This document shows, one piece after another, positions 32,465-40,898 of a DNA stretch of 64,000 nt. Positions within the stretch are counted from its first letter, which is position 1; each line of letters starts with the position of its first letter. Made by a program: the position numbers and the translations under genes. The notes beneath the pieces are model-generated. The model ran no database searches. It saw only the letters and a program-made list of their open reading frames with translations, and was not told the origin of the DNA. Source of the stretch: Planctomycetota bacterium (lineage in GTDB: Bacteria; Planctomycetota; Phycisphaerae; Sedimentisphaerales; Anaerohalosphaeraceae); assembly GCA_019456225.1 (NCBI GenBank), contig VRUI01000013.1, positions 1 through 64,000 of the forward strand, given 5' to 3'.

Positions 32465-33367
32465 GTGACAAAGAAACTGGTTTATGATAATATTAGGGCT
32501 TATGGATACCGTTCAAGCCAGTTTTACTATTCTGATTTGGAGTGCCTGAAGAATACGTATATGGAGCCAGCGATTAATCTGTCATCTGTTGCAAATAACG
32601 AGTCCCAAACGGGCCAAGTCGGCTGTCTGATGCCGATTGACAATGACCTGCGCAGTGCCTGGCAATGGCTGGCGATGGTAACGATGCTGCTGGACCACCT
32701 CGGCTTTTTATATTCCGACCTCCTCGCCTTTCGCTATATTGGCCGGCTGGCGATGCCGCTGTATGCGATGCTGTTTATCATGTCAATTCAGTCCGGCCGG
32801 GTCAGTCACAAGCGGGTGTTGATCCTTGCGTTGATTTCACAGATCCCCTATCTGCTTTTGTTCGGAGAATTGAAATTCAATATTATCTTCTGTTTTTATA
32901 TCTTTTACTGGATGACCGTAGCAGTCAAACGTCGCAGTTGGCTCGGCATGGTGGCGGTCTTTGCGGCGATGTGGATCCCCTCCTCCTATGGCTGGTATCT
33001 CTATGCTTCGCTGGCCGCATTCTACTGGCTTGACCATAAACCGGGTGCCAAACGCAGCGTCTTCGCAATATTCACCGTCATCGACACCTGTCTAACAAAC
33101 ACCCATCCACGTCAATTGCTGGCGATCGTCGCACCGTTTCTTCAAGGAATTAAAGCCCCCCGCCCGCCTAAATATCTGTATCGCTATTTTTACCCCGGAC
33201 ATCTGTTTGTCTTGCTGATTATTGATTTTTTGATCTTCGGTTCCGTCATAACTCCGTTTGGCACCTTCCCTAAACCCGCCGATGACGATGTACAATGGTA
33301 CAATGAGTATTACGACGAATACGAACCGGTTGAAATGTATGAAATAAATACCGGTAACACCGACTGA
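32465..33367 (+). CDS. TraX-family membrane protein
   Basis: 300 residues. Residues about 60-255 match the TraX family, named for the F-plasmid pilin N-acetylase but common on chromosomes with unknown acyltransferase roles. WQWLAMVTMLLDHLGFLY followed by FRYIGRLAMPLYAMLFIMSI is the characteristic beginning, and several more hydrophobic helices follow (LILALISQIPYLLLFG, LGMVAVFAAMWIP). The first 58 residues and the acidic, tyrosine-rich tail (YNEYYDEYEPVEMYE) lie outside the domain. The start is GTG 32465; a later start closer to the domain, at Met33 (MEPAINL) or Met55, is possible. It stands alone, divergent from larE and tRNA-Thr. No conjugation genes are nearby, so a link to pili is not supported. 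Confidence 0.75.
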   Translation: MTKKLVYDNIRAYGYRSSQFYYSDLECLKNTYMEPAINLSSVANNESQTGQVGCLMPIDNDLRSAWQWLAMVTMLLDHLGFLYSDLLAFRYIGRLAMPLYAMLFIMSIQSGRVSHKRVLILALISQIPYLLLFGELKFNIIFCFYIFYWMTVAVKRRSWLGMVAVFAAMWIPSSYGWYLYASLAAFYWLDHKPGAKRSVFAIFTVIDTCLTNTHPRQLLAIVAPFLQGIKAPRPPKYLYRYFYPGHLFVLLIIDFLIFGSVITPFGTFPKPADDDVQWYNEYYDEYEPVEMYEINTGNTD

Positions 33368-33622
33368 AGGTAGCTCAGCATCTTGCCTGAGCCCATAACG
33401 CCAACTTCAGATCCGACAGTTTAAAATCGCATTGAAGCCCGCACCCGGCATTATTAACACCGAAAGGAATGAATTATGTTTTGTAAACACTTAAATGGGA
33501 AATGTCAGTTAATGGGAGCCATGGAAAAAGAGCCGGTTTTTTTTGACTTTTCGGCAATATTGCTGTATAATCGGTCGTTTGTGTTAACTCAGGGAACAAT
33601 TGAATTCCTTTAAGAGGACTTA

Positions 33623-35950
33623 ATGATGCGAATAAATCTTATTATTGCGGTTTTGTTGTTTTGCGTGTTTTTTTCAGTTAATCCCCCTGCCTACGCGGTT
33701 ACGTCAGGTGTTAGTGCCGGTGAGATGGGGTTTGATGAAATTGTTTTTGTCAAACGAAAACCGTATTCCTCCGACCATTACTATACCGACATCGACAACG
33801 GTACCAGCGGCGACCGGTTTATCCCGGAAAACGGAATCTTCATATATGACCTCCGCACAAAAAAACAGCGTTCTGTTGTTACAGCCGCTCAAATGCCTGG
33901 CGGCAAAGGTTTCATCGGCAAGATCAACTTGTCATTCGATGCGAAAAAAGTCGTCTTCGGTTTCCGCGAAACCGCAGCGTCTGGTTTTCGGGTCTGGGAA
34001 GTAAAGACGGACGGGACGGGACTGAGGCAAATTTCCCGCGCCCCTGCCGACGAAGCCGAAAAGGTAAATCGCTGGCGTAAAGGCTGGCACACCGACGACA
34101 TTCATCCTGCGTATCTGCCGGACGGAAAAATCATATTTTCCTCGACGCGTAACGAACATACTGTCCTTTGCGGCGATTCGTCGGCCCTGGTATCACCGTC
34201 CCTTTATGTCATGGATGCCGACGGCAAAAATGTTAAGCAGATTTCCAGAGGCGTGCTCAGCGAATTTTGTCCGCTTGTCCTTGACGACGGCAGAGTGATG
34301 TATCACCGCTGGGAATATATCGACAAGGGCGCACGCGTTGCCAAAACGATCTGGTCGATGAACCCGGACGGTTCCGGAGTGCAGGAGATTTACGGTGTCT
34401 CCGACGACACTACGACTGTATATATGTACCCCCAGCCGATCCCTGGCGGCGGCAACAAATTCGTAAGCGTTGGAACGTGCCACTTCCCGCAAGGCGGATG
34501 CCTGGGCGCGATCATGCTGGTCGACCCGGACAGAGGCCTGCGAAGACGAGGACCGGACCCGGACGAAAAAGACTACAAAAAGTTTGACGAAAAATATGCC
34601 GTCACGAATATTACACCGTCTGTCTTTATAGAACGCAGAACCGAACCGGGCTGGTTCTTCCTAAAAGATGACGGCAAATATGTTCATGACAAACAAGGAA
34701 CAAGCGGCAATCTCTACGCCAACCCCTTCCCCGTCAGCGAAAACAAATTCCTCGTCTCATACAAAGTCAAACCAAAAGACCATTACAAAAACACCCCCAA
34801 TGCCTACTCGCTGTACCTGATCGACACTGAAGGTAATCATACCCCTGTCCTCAATGACGAAAACCTTTCATGCTGGCACCCTACCCCGATCGTAGCTAGA
34901 AAAACACCGCCGCAGATCAACAACTTCAGACAGCCGAAATACGTCAAATCCAACGAAGCAGTCTGCATCGTGACAAATATCTACGAGGGCATGACGAACG
35001 TCAAAGAAGGCGAGATCAAATGGCTCCGGATCAACGAAGCACTCCCAAGATACTGGTCGACAGGTAGAAGATGGGATCCGGGAGCAAGCAGCAGCGGTTG
35101 GAAAGCTGCTCTTTGGCCGAGAGTGCAATGGGGCATAGTTCCTGTCGAAAAGGATGGCTCTGCACACTTTACGGTCCCTGCCGGACGAAACATTTTCTTC
35201 CAGGCACTAGACGAAAACTTCAAGGAAGTCCAGCGTGAGAGAACTTCTGTCAATTACAAAGCCGGCGAAGTTCGCTCGTGTACCGGCTGTCATGGCAAGA
35301 CCAGCAATGCACCGGGAACAGCGGCAGCTGCACCTAAACGGGCTCCGATAGCTGTAAAACGAGGGCCAAGCAAATATGCAACTCAGCCTTGCGACCTGGT
35401 TGAAAACGGCGGTAATGGAAGACCGGGGCAGGTGATCCACTACCCCGCCGACATACAGCCGATCTTTGACGCTAAATGCATCAAGTGCCACGGCAATGAA
35501 AAACCAAAAGCCGGCCTGACGCTTACCGGTAATGTGACAGGATATTACAGTACGTCATACGAACAGCTTGCCAAAAAACAATTGGCCGGTCCGCTCATTT
35601 CAGAATTCACGTCCTTTAAGAAAGGGGACCAGGGGAACTTCAATGGCGCAGAACTCCCGGCAAAAAGCCTCGGCAGTCAAAAGAGCACTATAATAGATAT
35701 GCTCACAAACCCCAAACATCCAAAGAATGCAAAAAATGATCATTCAAAAAGACTGACTAAAAACGAGCTTATGATCCTGACTCGCTGGGTGGACTCAAAC
35801 TACCAGTTCTACGGGGCATACTACGGCCGTCAGCACACAATATGGCAAAACGCCGACCCCAAAAACACAGCATACAACCCAAAAGACTTCAGAAGAAAAG
35901 CAACGTTTGAAGAGGCGATAAGCTTCAGTGCTCCGCAGTGGCACAAGTAG
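33623..35950 (+). CDS. Secreted HzsA-like propeller protein with two c-type haem motifs
   Basis: 775 residues with signal peptide (MMRINLIIAVLLFCVFFSVN, cleaved near AYA). A propeller built from PD40-like strands (VWEVKTDGTGLRQIS, LYVMDADGKNVKQIS, IWSMNPDGSGVQEI) is followed by a middle domain like that of hydrazine synthase alpha. Two haem sites follow: CTGCHG at residues 553-558 and CIKCHG at 619-624, the second in a PIFDAKCIKCHG context as in planctomycete cytochromes. This arrangement occurs in many non-anammox Planctomycetes. No partner HzsB/HzsC or hydroxylamine-oxidoreductase genes are seen, so hydrazine synthesis is not claimed. It is probably a periplasmic electron-transfer or redox enzyme. 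ATG 33623 follows GAGG at 33614-33617 (spacing 5). Confidence 0.85.
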   Translation: MMRINLIIAVLLFCVFFSVNPPAYAVTSGVSAGEMGFDEIVFVKRKPYSSDHYYTDIDNGTSGDRFIPENGIFIYDLRTKKQRSVVTAAQMPGGKGFIGKINLSFDAKKVVFGFRETAASGFRVWEVKTDGTGLRQISRAPADEAEKVNRWRKGWHTDDIHPAYLPDGKIIFSSTRNEHTVLCGDSSALVSPSLYVMDADGKNVKQISRGVLSEFCPLVLDDGRVMYHRWEYIDKGARVAKTIWSMNPDGSGVQEIYGVSDDTTTVYMYPQPIPGGGNKFVSVGTCHFPQGGCLGAIMLVDPDRGLRRRGPDPDEKDYKKFDEKYAVTNITPSVFIERRTEPGWFFLKDDGKYVHDKQGTSGNLYANPFPVSENKFLVSYKVKPKDHYKNTPNAYSLYLIDTEGNHTPVLNDENLSCWHPTPIVARKTPPQINNFRQPKYVKSNEAVCIVTNIYEGMTNVKEGEIKWLRINEALPRYWSTGRRWDPGASSSGWKAALWPRVQWGIVPVEKDGSAHFTVPAGRNIFFQALDENFKEVQRERTSVNYKAGEVRSCTGCHGKTSNAPGTAAAAPKRAPIAVKRGPSKYATQPCDLVENGGNGRPGQVIHYPADIQPIFDAKCIKCHGNEKPKAGLTLTGNVTGYYSTSYEQLAKKQLAGPLISEFTSFKKGDQGNFNGAELPAKSLGSQKSTIIDMLTNPKHPKNAKNDHSKRLTKNELMILTRWVDSNYQFYGAYYGRQHTIWQNADPKNTAYNPKDFRRKATFEEAISFSAPQWHK

Positions 35951-36212
35951 GGAATGTATAATGTCTATTGTATAATGTATAATTATAAATTGCCTGGATA
36001 GTTTTTTTGAATTTTGATATGTTTTTGGGGGACATTTCTGCGAAACCGCGTTTTTTGGACTGAAAATGGGGTTGCAATTATTTGAAAGTTGTCTATAATA
36101 TGCGGTTTGGTAAATAATCGGGTCGCCGGTGTGGAGTTGTTGTCTGCGGCTGGCCGAAGTAATGAATAACAAGACGGATAACAAATAACCGTCGCATGTG
36201 GAGTTTTATCTT

Positions 36213-37505
36213 ATGGTATCAACATTGGAAGATTTCGGAATCGATCTTTTTGGCAGTGAAGCACTTTCGCTTGGCGAACTGCGTAAACTTGACACTTTGA
36301 TCAACTGCAGTGAAAAATGCAAAATTGATTTTGCCGAGCATATCGAAGCCAACAAACGCAAAAAGCTGCAAGCCGGTATCGGCCTTGTTATGCTGGGCAA
36401 AAACGCCGAAGCAGTCAAATTGCTTGAAAAAGCCAAAGACTGCAAAGAGAAATATCTCTATATGGGAACGGCACTTCGCAATCTTCGCCAATACGACGAG
36501 TCAGTCGCCAGCTTTGACAATGCGGCAAAAGAAAAAGCAGACTCGCTGCTTGTAGGCATCGAAAAAGCCGAAACCCTCCGCGTAGCCGGCAAAATCAAAG
36601 AAGCGGCCAAGGCACTCAAGGGGTGCGGAAACTTCGAGAAGGTAAGCGCCGAATATCATTTTGAGCTTGGAAGGATATGCGACAGTCAGGGTGAGTATGA
36701 AAAAGCCATGAATAACTACAAGATGGCGATCGAACTTGACGCCGGTCACCAGAAGGCACTGTTCCACCTGGCGTACTCGTGCGACCTTCGCGGCGACGAC
36801 GAAGCGGCGATGGACTACTACAAACAGATCAAGAGCAACAACCCGGTATATGTAAACGCCCTGCTGAACCTTGCGGTATTATACGAAGACAAGAATCAAT
36901 ACGACAAAGCCTCCAAATGTGTCGATATGGTGCTGTTTAGCCATCCGAACCACCAAAAGGCACTGCTGTTCAGCAAAGATGTCGAAAGCTCCAAGTTCAT
37001 GATCTACGATGAAGAGAAGGAAAAGATGAGGACTCGTCATCACCAGACTCTGGAAATTCCGATCTCGGACTTCGAGCTGTCTGTAAGAAGCAGAAACTGC
37101 CTTAAGAAGATGAATATCTATACCATCGGCGACCTTCTGAATATCTCCGAAGCCGAACTGCTGTCGTACAAGAACTTCGGCGAAACATCGCTGACCGAGA
37201 TCAAACAAATCCTCGACCAGAAAAGCCTGACGCTTGGAATGAGCCTGGAAGAAAAAGGTGCTGCCGCGGCAGATATCGAGATTACCGGCGAAAACCAGGA
37301 ACTGCTCAATATGCCATGCCAGGAGATGGAACTTTCGGTGCGGGCAAGACGATGCCTGCAAAGGCTTGGCTGCAAAAACATCGCAGAACTGATCAGCAAA
37401 ACAGAAGCGGAACTTCTTGGCTGCAAAAACTTCGGAGTGACAAGTCTAAACGAGATCAAAGACAGACTTACGAGCTATGGCCTGAGCCTGAGAACTCTCG
37501 AATAA
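36213..37505 (+). CDS. TPR protein with two RNA-polymerase alpha-CTD-like modules
   Basis: 430 residues. An N-terminal part with tetratricopeptide-like helices spans about 40-265 (EYHFELGRICDSQGEYEKAM, ALFHLAYSCDLRGDDEAAMD, ALLNLAVLYEDKNQYDKASK). Two copies of the alpha C-terminal domain follow: first about 284-350 (ISDFELSVRSRNCLKKMNIY, YKNFGETSLTEIKQIL), then about 368-430 (MELSVRARRCLQRLGC, CKNFGVTSLNEIKDRL). In RNA polymerase this domain binds UP-element DNA and activators, with the helix-hairpin-helix KNFGxxSLxEI kept here. The protein may thus touch promoter DNA or transcription factors through a TPR scaffold; this is inferred. The frame opens at GTG 36198, but ATG 36213 with GGAG nine bases before is preferred. 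There is no polymerase core domain. Confidence 0.88.
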   Translation: MVSTLEDFGIDLFGSEALSLGELRKLDTLINCSEKCKIDFAEHIEANKRKKLQAGIGLVMLGKNAEAVKLLEKAKDCKEKYLYMGTALRNLRQYDESVASFDNAAKEKADSLLVGIEKAETLRVAGKIKEAAKALKGCGNFEKVSAEYHFELGRICDSQGEYEKAMNNYKMAIELDAGHQKALFHLAYSCDLRGDDEAAMDYYKQIKSNNPVYVNALLNLAVLYEDKNQYDKASKCVDMVLFSHPNHQKALLFSKDVESSKFMIYDEEKEKMRTRHHQTLEIPISDFELSVRSRNCLKKMNIYTIGDLLNISEAELLSYKNFGETSLTEIKQILDQKSLTLGMSLEEKGAAAADIEITGENQELLNMPCQEMELSVRARRCLQRLGCKNIAELISKTEAELLGCKNFGVTSLNEIKDRLTSYGLSLRTLE

Positions 37506-37671
37506 AGTAATATTTTAGCCATCTGTATTAACTGACGGCTTTTAGAACATTGCAGATTAAAGCAAGACCTTTGAGATTAATCTGTATCCTTAGCGTTTTA
37601 TCGGGGAGTTCGCGCTCCCGCGCTTTTACAATTCACCTATTTATTATAAGTGAAAGATTAAATTGGCCAGA

Positions 37672-38928
37672 ATGCTCGACACGATCTTCAAACACAAGGA
37701 ACTCATCAAGCGGGTATTGATTATTTTAGCATTCGGATGCTGTTTTGTGGGGTGCTGGAAAAAGCAAGTTTCCAGGCCCGTCGCCTTCGAGCGTAAAACG
37801 CCGGTCCAGTCTAACCAGATAAGAGTTCTGCTGCATGACAACATAAAGCAATTGCGGCTTACATCGATGGGTGGTTTCAGCATAAAAGACAGCCTTATGG
37901 CCTCAAAGGCACATTTCGGCAGAGATACTGAACCGCTGGAAATCATTGCCGTCTCTGGTTATGTCAAGATTGGCGAGCGTATGTTCGGCAACGGATGCGT
38001 GGTAGTACCCGACCAGTTTTCACTGCTGAGTGTCAACGGTAAAGCCTACCGGGGAGAGATCAAACTTTACACCCTGGATGACGGCAAATCGCTTCAAGTT
38101 ATTAATCAACTTCACGTCGAGCAATATCTCGCCGGTGTCGTCGGCGCCGAAATGCCAAGCTACTGGGGACAGCAGGCACTAAAGGCCCAGGCAATCGCGG
38201 CAAGGACTTACTGCCTTTATACCAAAAACAGGTTCGGGACAAACCAGAAGTGGGATGTAAGAAGGACGCAGGCAAACCAGGTTTACCGGGGAGTTTCGGC
38301 AGAGACAGCGACGGTAAAACAAGCTGTCGCCGAAACAAGAGCGATGGTGCTGACATGCAGACACCGCGACTCAACAAGGGGGATCTTTCCGACGTACTAC
38401 AGTTCTACATGCGGAGGGCATACCGAAAGCAGCTACAACACCTTCGGAGAATATTTTCCGCCGCTTAACGGGGTAGTTTGCGGGCACTGCAAAAAGACCG
38501 CCCAACGAAATTACCTTGCGTGGGGACCGGTTACTTTCACCGATACAGAGATCACCGCAAAAGTCCTGGTCCGCTATCCGAGCCTTGCCGAACTGAAAAA
38601 GATCGAGTCAATCGTGCCTGCAAAGACCAGCAACTACGGTCAGGGCGAAGGCAGAGTCGTCTCGTTCAGGCTTATCGGCAAAGACGGCAAAGATGCGTAT
38701 CTTAAAGGCGAAGACCTGAGACTTACGCTGGACACAACGGGTGCAAAAATGAAAAGTACATTCTGCAAAATAAAAAAGGGAAAGGGAACATACAGCTTTA
38801 CCGGAAAAGGATTCGGCCACGGAGTTGGAATGTGTCAGTATGGGGCACATACGATGGCCAGAGAAGGCAAAGACTACAAACAAATATTGCGGTTTTATTA
38901 CCCAACTGCAGTGCTAGTTAAGCATTGA
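37672..38928 (+). CDS. SpoIID/LytB-domain lytic transglycosylase
   Basis: About 418 residues with a lipoprotein-like or membrane N-terminus (VLIILAFGCCFVGCWKK). The SpoIID domain covers about 90-410. LHVEQYLAGVVGAEMPSYW holds the catalytic Glu (AEMP), and ALKAQAIAARTYCLYTK, YYSSTCGGHTESSYNTFGE and the C-terminal FGHGVGMCQYGAHTMA are all classical. Such enzymes cleave glycan strands that lack stem peptides and, in Bacillus, act in engulfment; in non-sporulating bacteria they serve wall remodelling. The frame allows TTG 37663 (GAAAG upstream) or ATG 37672. It lies 60 bases ahead of tgt, with a terminator-like hairpin between, so it is probably a separate unit. Confidence 0.88.
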   Translation: MLDTIFKHKELIKRVLIILAFGCCFVGCWKKQVSRPVAFERKTPVQSNQIRVLLHDNIKQLRLTSMGGFSIKDSLMASKAHFGRDTEPLEIIAVSGYVKIGERMFGNGCVVVPDQFSLLSVNGKAYRGEIKLYTLDDGKSLQVINQLHVEQYLAGVVGAEMPSYWGQQALKAQAIAARTYCLYTKNRFGTNQKWDVRRTQANQVYRGVSAETATVKQAVAETRAMVLTCRHRDSTRGIFPTYYSSTCGGHTESSYNTFGEYFPPLNGVVCGHCKKTAQRNYLAWGPVTFTDTEITAKVLVRYPSLAELKKIESIVPAKTSNYGQGEGRVVSFRLIGKDGKDAYLKGEDLRLTLDTTGAKMKSTFCKIKKGKGTYSFTGKGFGHGVGMCQYGAHTMAREGKDYKQILRFYYPTAVLVKH

Positions 38929-38953
38929 TACGCCTAACTAACAATTACTAATT

Positions 38954-38988
38954 ACTAATTGAGGATGCGGCCGGTCGGCCGTTTTTTT
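38954..38988 (+). terminator. Hairpin plus T7, abutting the tgt start (repeat copy 3)
   Basis: CGGCC-GGTC-GGCCG (38968-38981) followed by TTTTTTT and then the ATG of tgt at 38989. Its leader (ACTAATTGAGGAT) resembles the repeats at 3387 and 23967. In form it is an intrinsic terminator for the upstream gene, but its T-run touches the next start codon. Confidence 0.7.
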
Positions 38989-40089
38989 ATGAGTGCTTTT
39001 GAATTACTTGGTAAAGATAATAACAGCCAGGCTCGGCTTGGTAAATTGCAAACGGCACACGGTCAGATCGATACTCCTGTGTTTATGCCCGTCGGTACGC
39101 GCGGCACGGTAAAGGGGCTTACGCCCAGGCAGATCAAAGAGACCGGTGCGCAGATCATCCTGGCCAATACATACCATATGATGATCCGGCCTGGGACGGA
39201 GGTTGTCGAGGCACTCGGTGATCTGCACGGGCTTATGGGCTGGGACGGACCGATCCTGACAGACAGCGGCGGGTACCAGGTGTTTTCGCTGAGCGAACTT
39301 AACCGCATCGGTGATGACGGAGTGGAATTTGCCAGCCATATCGACGGAAGAAAAATCTATATAGACGCAAAGATCGCTACCGAAGTTCAAAATACGCTCG
39401 GGGCCGATATATTTATGTGCTTTGACGAGTGTGCTCCGTTTCCGTGTGAAAAGGACAAACTTATCGCCGCGGTCGACAGAACTATCCGCTGGGCAAGAAT
39501 TTGCAAAGACACACACGCAAACGACAGGCAGCTTTTATTCGGGATCGTTCAGGGCGGCATCGATAAGGATCTTCGCGCACGCTGCGCCGAGGAACTGGTC
39601 AAACTGGATTTTGACGGTTATGCTATCGGCGGGCTGAGCGTCGGCGAGGGCCACGAAAATATGAAGCTGACGACAGAGTTCACCGCCGAGCTGCTGCCGG
39701 AAAACAAACCGAGATACCTCATGGGAGTCGGGATGCCCAAAGATATTGTGGCGGCTGTGCGGGCCGGCGTCGATATGTTCGACTGTGTTCTGCCGACAAG
39801 GAACGGTAGAAACGCTTTCGCGTTCACAAAAAACGGCCCCTTACGCCTGCGAAACAGCGCCCACATCAGCGATACATCGCCAATCGAAGAGGGATGCGGA
39901 TGCTACGCGTGCGAAAATTTTTCACGCGGCGCGATCCGCCATTTCTTCAATGTCGGAGAAATGCTGGGGCCGATACTGGTTTCGCTGCATAACATTACAT
40001 ATTTTCAGGGACTTATGGCCGAAATCAGGCAAAAAATAGCAGATAACACCTTTAATGCCTGGGCAGAAGAATTTTTAAGCTCAAATTAA
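38989..40089 (+). CDS. tgt: tRNA-guanine transglycosylase
   Basis: Exchanges guanine 34 for preQ1 in tRNAs with GUN anticodons, for queuosine. TIM-barrel motifs: PVFMPVGTRGTVKGLTP, LTDSGGYQVFSL (Asp general acid/base), GIVQGGIDKDLR, YAIGGLSVGEG, and MFDCVLPTRNGRNAF with the nucleophilic Asp. The zinc ligands are in GCGCYACENFSRGAIRH. 366 residues is standard. ATG 38989 gives the usual beginning (MSAFELLGKD), but it has no Shine-Dalgarno site, since it follows a terminator-like hairpin and T7 directly. ATG 38965, inside the hairpin repeat, is in frame and would add eight residues. The order tgt-yajC-secDF is conserved in bacteria and supports the call. Confidence 0.96.
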   Translation: MSAFELLGKDNNSQARLGKLQTAHGQIDTPVFMPVGTRGTVKGLTPRQIKETGAQIILANTYHMMIRPGTEVVEALGDLHGLMGWDGPILTDSGGYQVFSLSELNRIGDDGVEFASHIDGRKIYIDAKIATEVQNTLGADIFMCFDECAPFPCEKDKLIAAVDRTIRWARICKDTHANDRQLLFGIVQGGIDKDLRARCAEELVKLDFDGYAIGGLSVGEGHENMKLTTEFTAELLPENKPRYLMGVGMPKDIVAAVRAGVDMFDCVLPTRNGRNAFAFTKNGPLRLRNSAHISDTSPIEEGCGCYACENFSRGAIRHFFNVGEMLGPILVSLHNITYFQGLMAEIRQKIADNTFNAWAEEFLSSN

Positions 40090-40224
40090 CCAAAAAAATA
40101 CATATAGCCAACCATAAACCCATTGCCGACAAAGACTTAAGGATGTATCGTACCGGATTGCATTAACCTGCTTGAAGATTTCATATCCTTGACAGCCGTC
40201 TGATACCTGACATCCGACATCCGG

Positions 40225-40254
40225 CAAACTGACAAATTGGTCAGTTTGTATAAT
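40225..40254 (+). promoter_or_regulatory. Palindrome overlapping a probable yajC/secDF promoter
   Basis: CAAACTGAC-AAATTG-GTCAGTTTG (40225-40248) is followed at once by TATAAT (40249-40254), about 110 bases ahead of yajC. A dimeric regulator bound there would cover the -35 area. The same palindrome stands behind the parvulin gene (23899). The promoter assignment rests on the TATAAT box and spacing only. Confidence 0.45.
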
Positions 40255-40363
40255 ATATTGAGAAAATGCTGGTTTAATCGGGGCAGAGTCTGTAAAATGG
40301 CCCGTTTTAAATAAACATAAATTTTGATTTTGACGATAAACACAAATTAGAAGGGATTATAAA

Positions 40364-40792
40364 ATGAATAATATCTGGATACTAGCCGCTGCCGGAGACG
40401 AACTGGAAAGCACCCCGGTAAACGGAGCACCTATCGAAGAACCTGAAACCAATGCAGTTGAAGGTGCAAACGGATCTAAACCCGATCCCAAAAAAGAAGA
40501 TCTCCCGCCAGTGCCTTTTTATAAGCAGCCTCAATTGCTCATGCTTGTCGGTATGTTTGTCATAATGTATTTTCTGCTGATCAAAGGGCCAAAAAAGAAA
40601 AAGCAAAGGCATACGCAGATGGTAAAAGCGATCCAGAAAAACGCACGTATACAGACGATCGGTGGAATTATTGGAACTGTGATAGAAATTAAGGAAAATG
40701 AGATCGTCATAAAGATCGACGAATCAAACAATACTAAGATGCGGATCAGCAAAGGTGCGGTAAGCACGGTTCTTTCTGACGACACCAACTAG
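40364..40792 (+). CDS. yajC: Preprotein translocase subunit YajC
   Basis: 142 residues, the small partner of SecDF in the Sec translocon. One transmembrane helix (about 58-76, LLMLVGMFVIMYFLLI) is followed by the family sequence KGPKKKKQRHTQMVKAIQKN, then QTIGGIIGTVIEIKENEIVI and DESNNTKMRISKGAVSTVL. The N-terminal extension of about 50 residues (acidic, proline-rich, PDPKKEDLPPVPF) is longer than in E. coli. Start ATG 40364 with AAGGGA upstream. It is followed after two hairpins by secDF, and preceded by tgt, as in most bacteria. Confidence 0.93.
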   Translation: MNNIWILAAAGDELESTPVNGAPIEEPETNAVEGANGSKPDPKKEDLPPVPFYKQPQLLMLVGMFVIMYFLLIKGPKKKKQRHTQMVKAIQKNARIQTIGGIIGTVIEIKENEIVIKIDESNNTKMRISKGAVSTVLSDDTN

Positions 40793-40794
40793 TC

Positions 40795-40816
40795 AAACAG
40801 GCCCGTCGGCCTGTTT
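40795..40816 (+). terminator. Hairpin after yajC
   Basis: AAACAGGC-CCGTCG-GCCTGTTT, an 8-bp stem starting 3 bases past the yajC stop, with T-rich bases at its end. It may terminate or attenuate transcription into secDF. Confidence 0.55.
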
Positions 40817-40837
40817 GTAATTACGACTTACAAATTA

Positions 40838-40872
40838 CGAATTTTGGATTCGGCCTTTCGGCCGAGACTTTT
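40838..40872. repeat. Hairpin repeat with AT-rich leader, copy 4
   Basis: ATTTTGGAT followed by TCGGCC-TTTC-GGCCGA (40850-40865) and ACTTTTT, 27 bases before the secDF start. It resembles copies at 3387, 23967 and 38954. With the T-run it could act as a terminator or 5' leader hairpin of secDF. Confidence 0.6.
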
Positions 40873-40898
40873 TAATTTAAGATTACTGGAAAGATAAC

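Noticed and set aside
32465-33367. Conjugative element around the TraX-like gene
   Set aside because: No other transfer genes are present, and TraX-family proteins are common on chromosomes without conjugation.
33623-35950. Anammox metabolism
   Set aside because: Only an HzsA-like chain with two haem motifs is present; the other hydrazine-pathway genes are missing, and such chains are common in non-anammox Planctomycetes.
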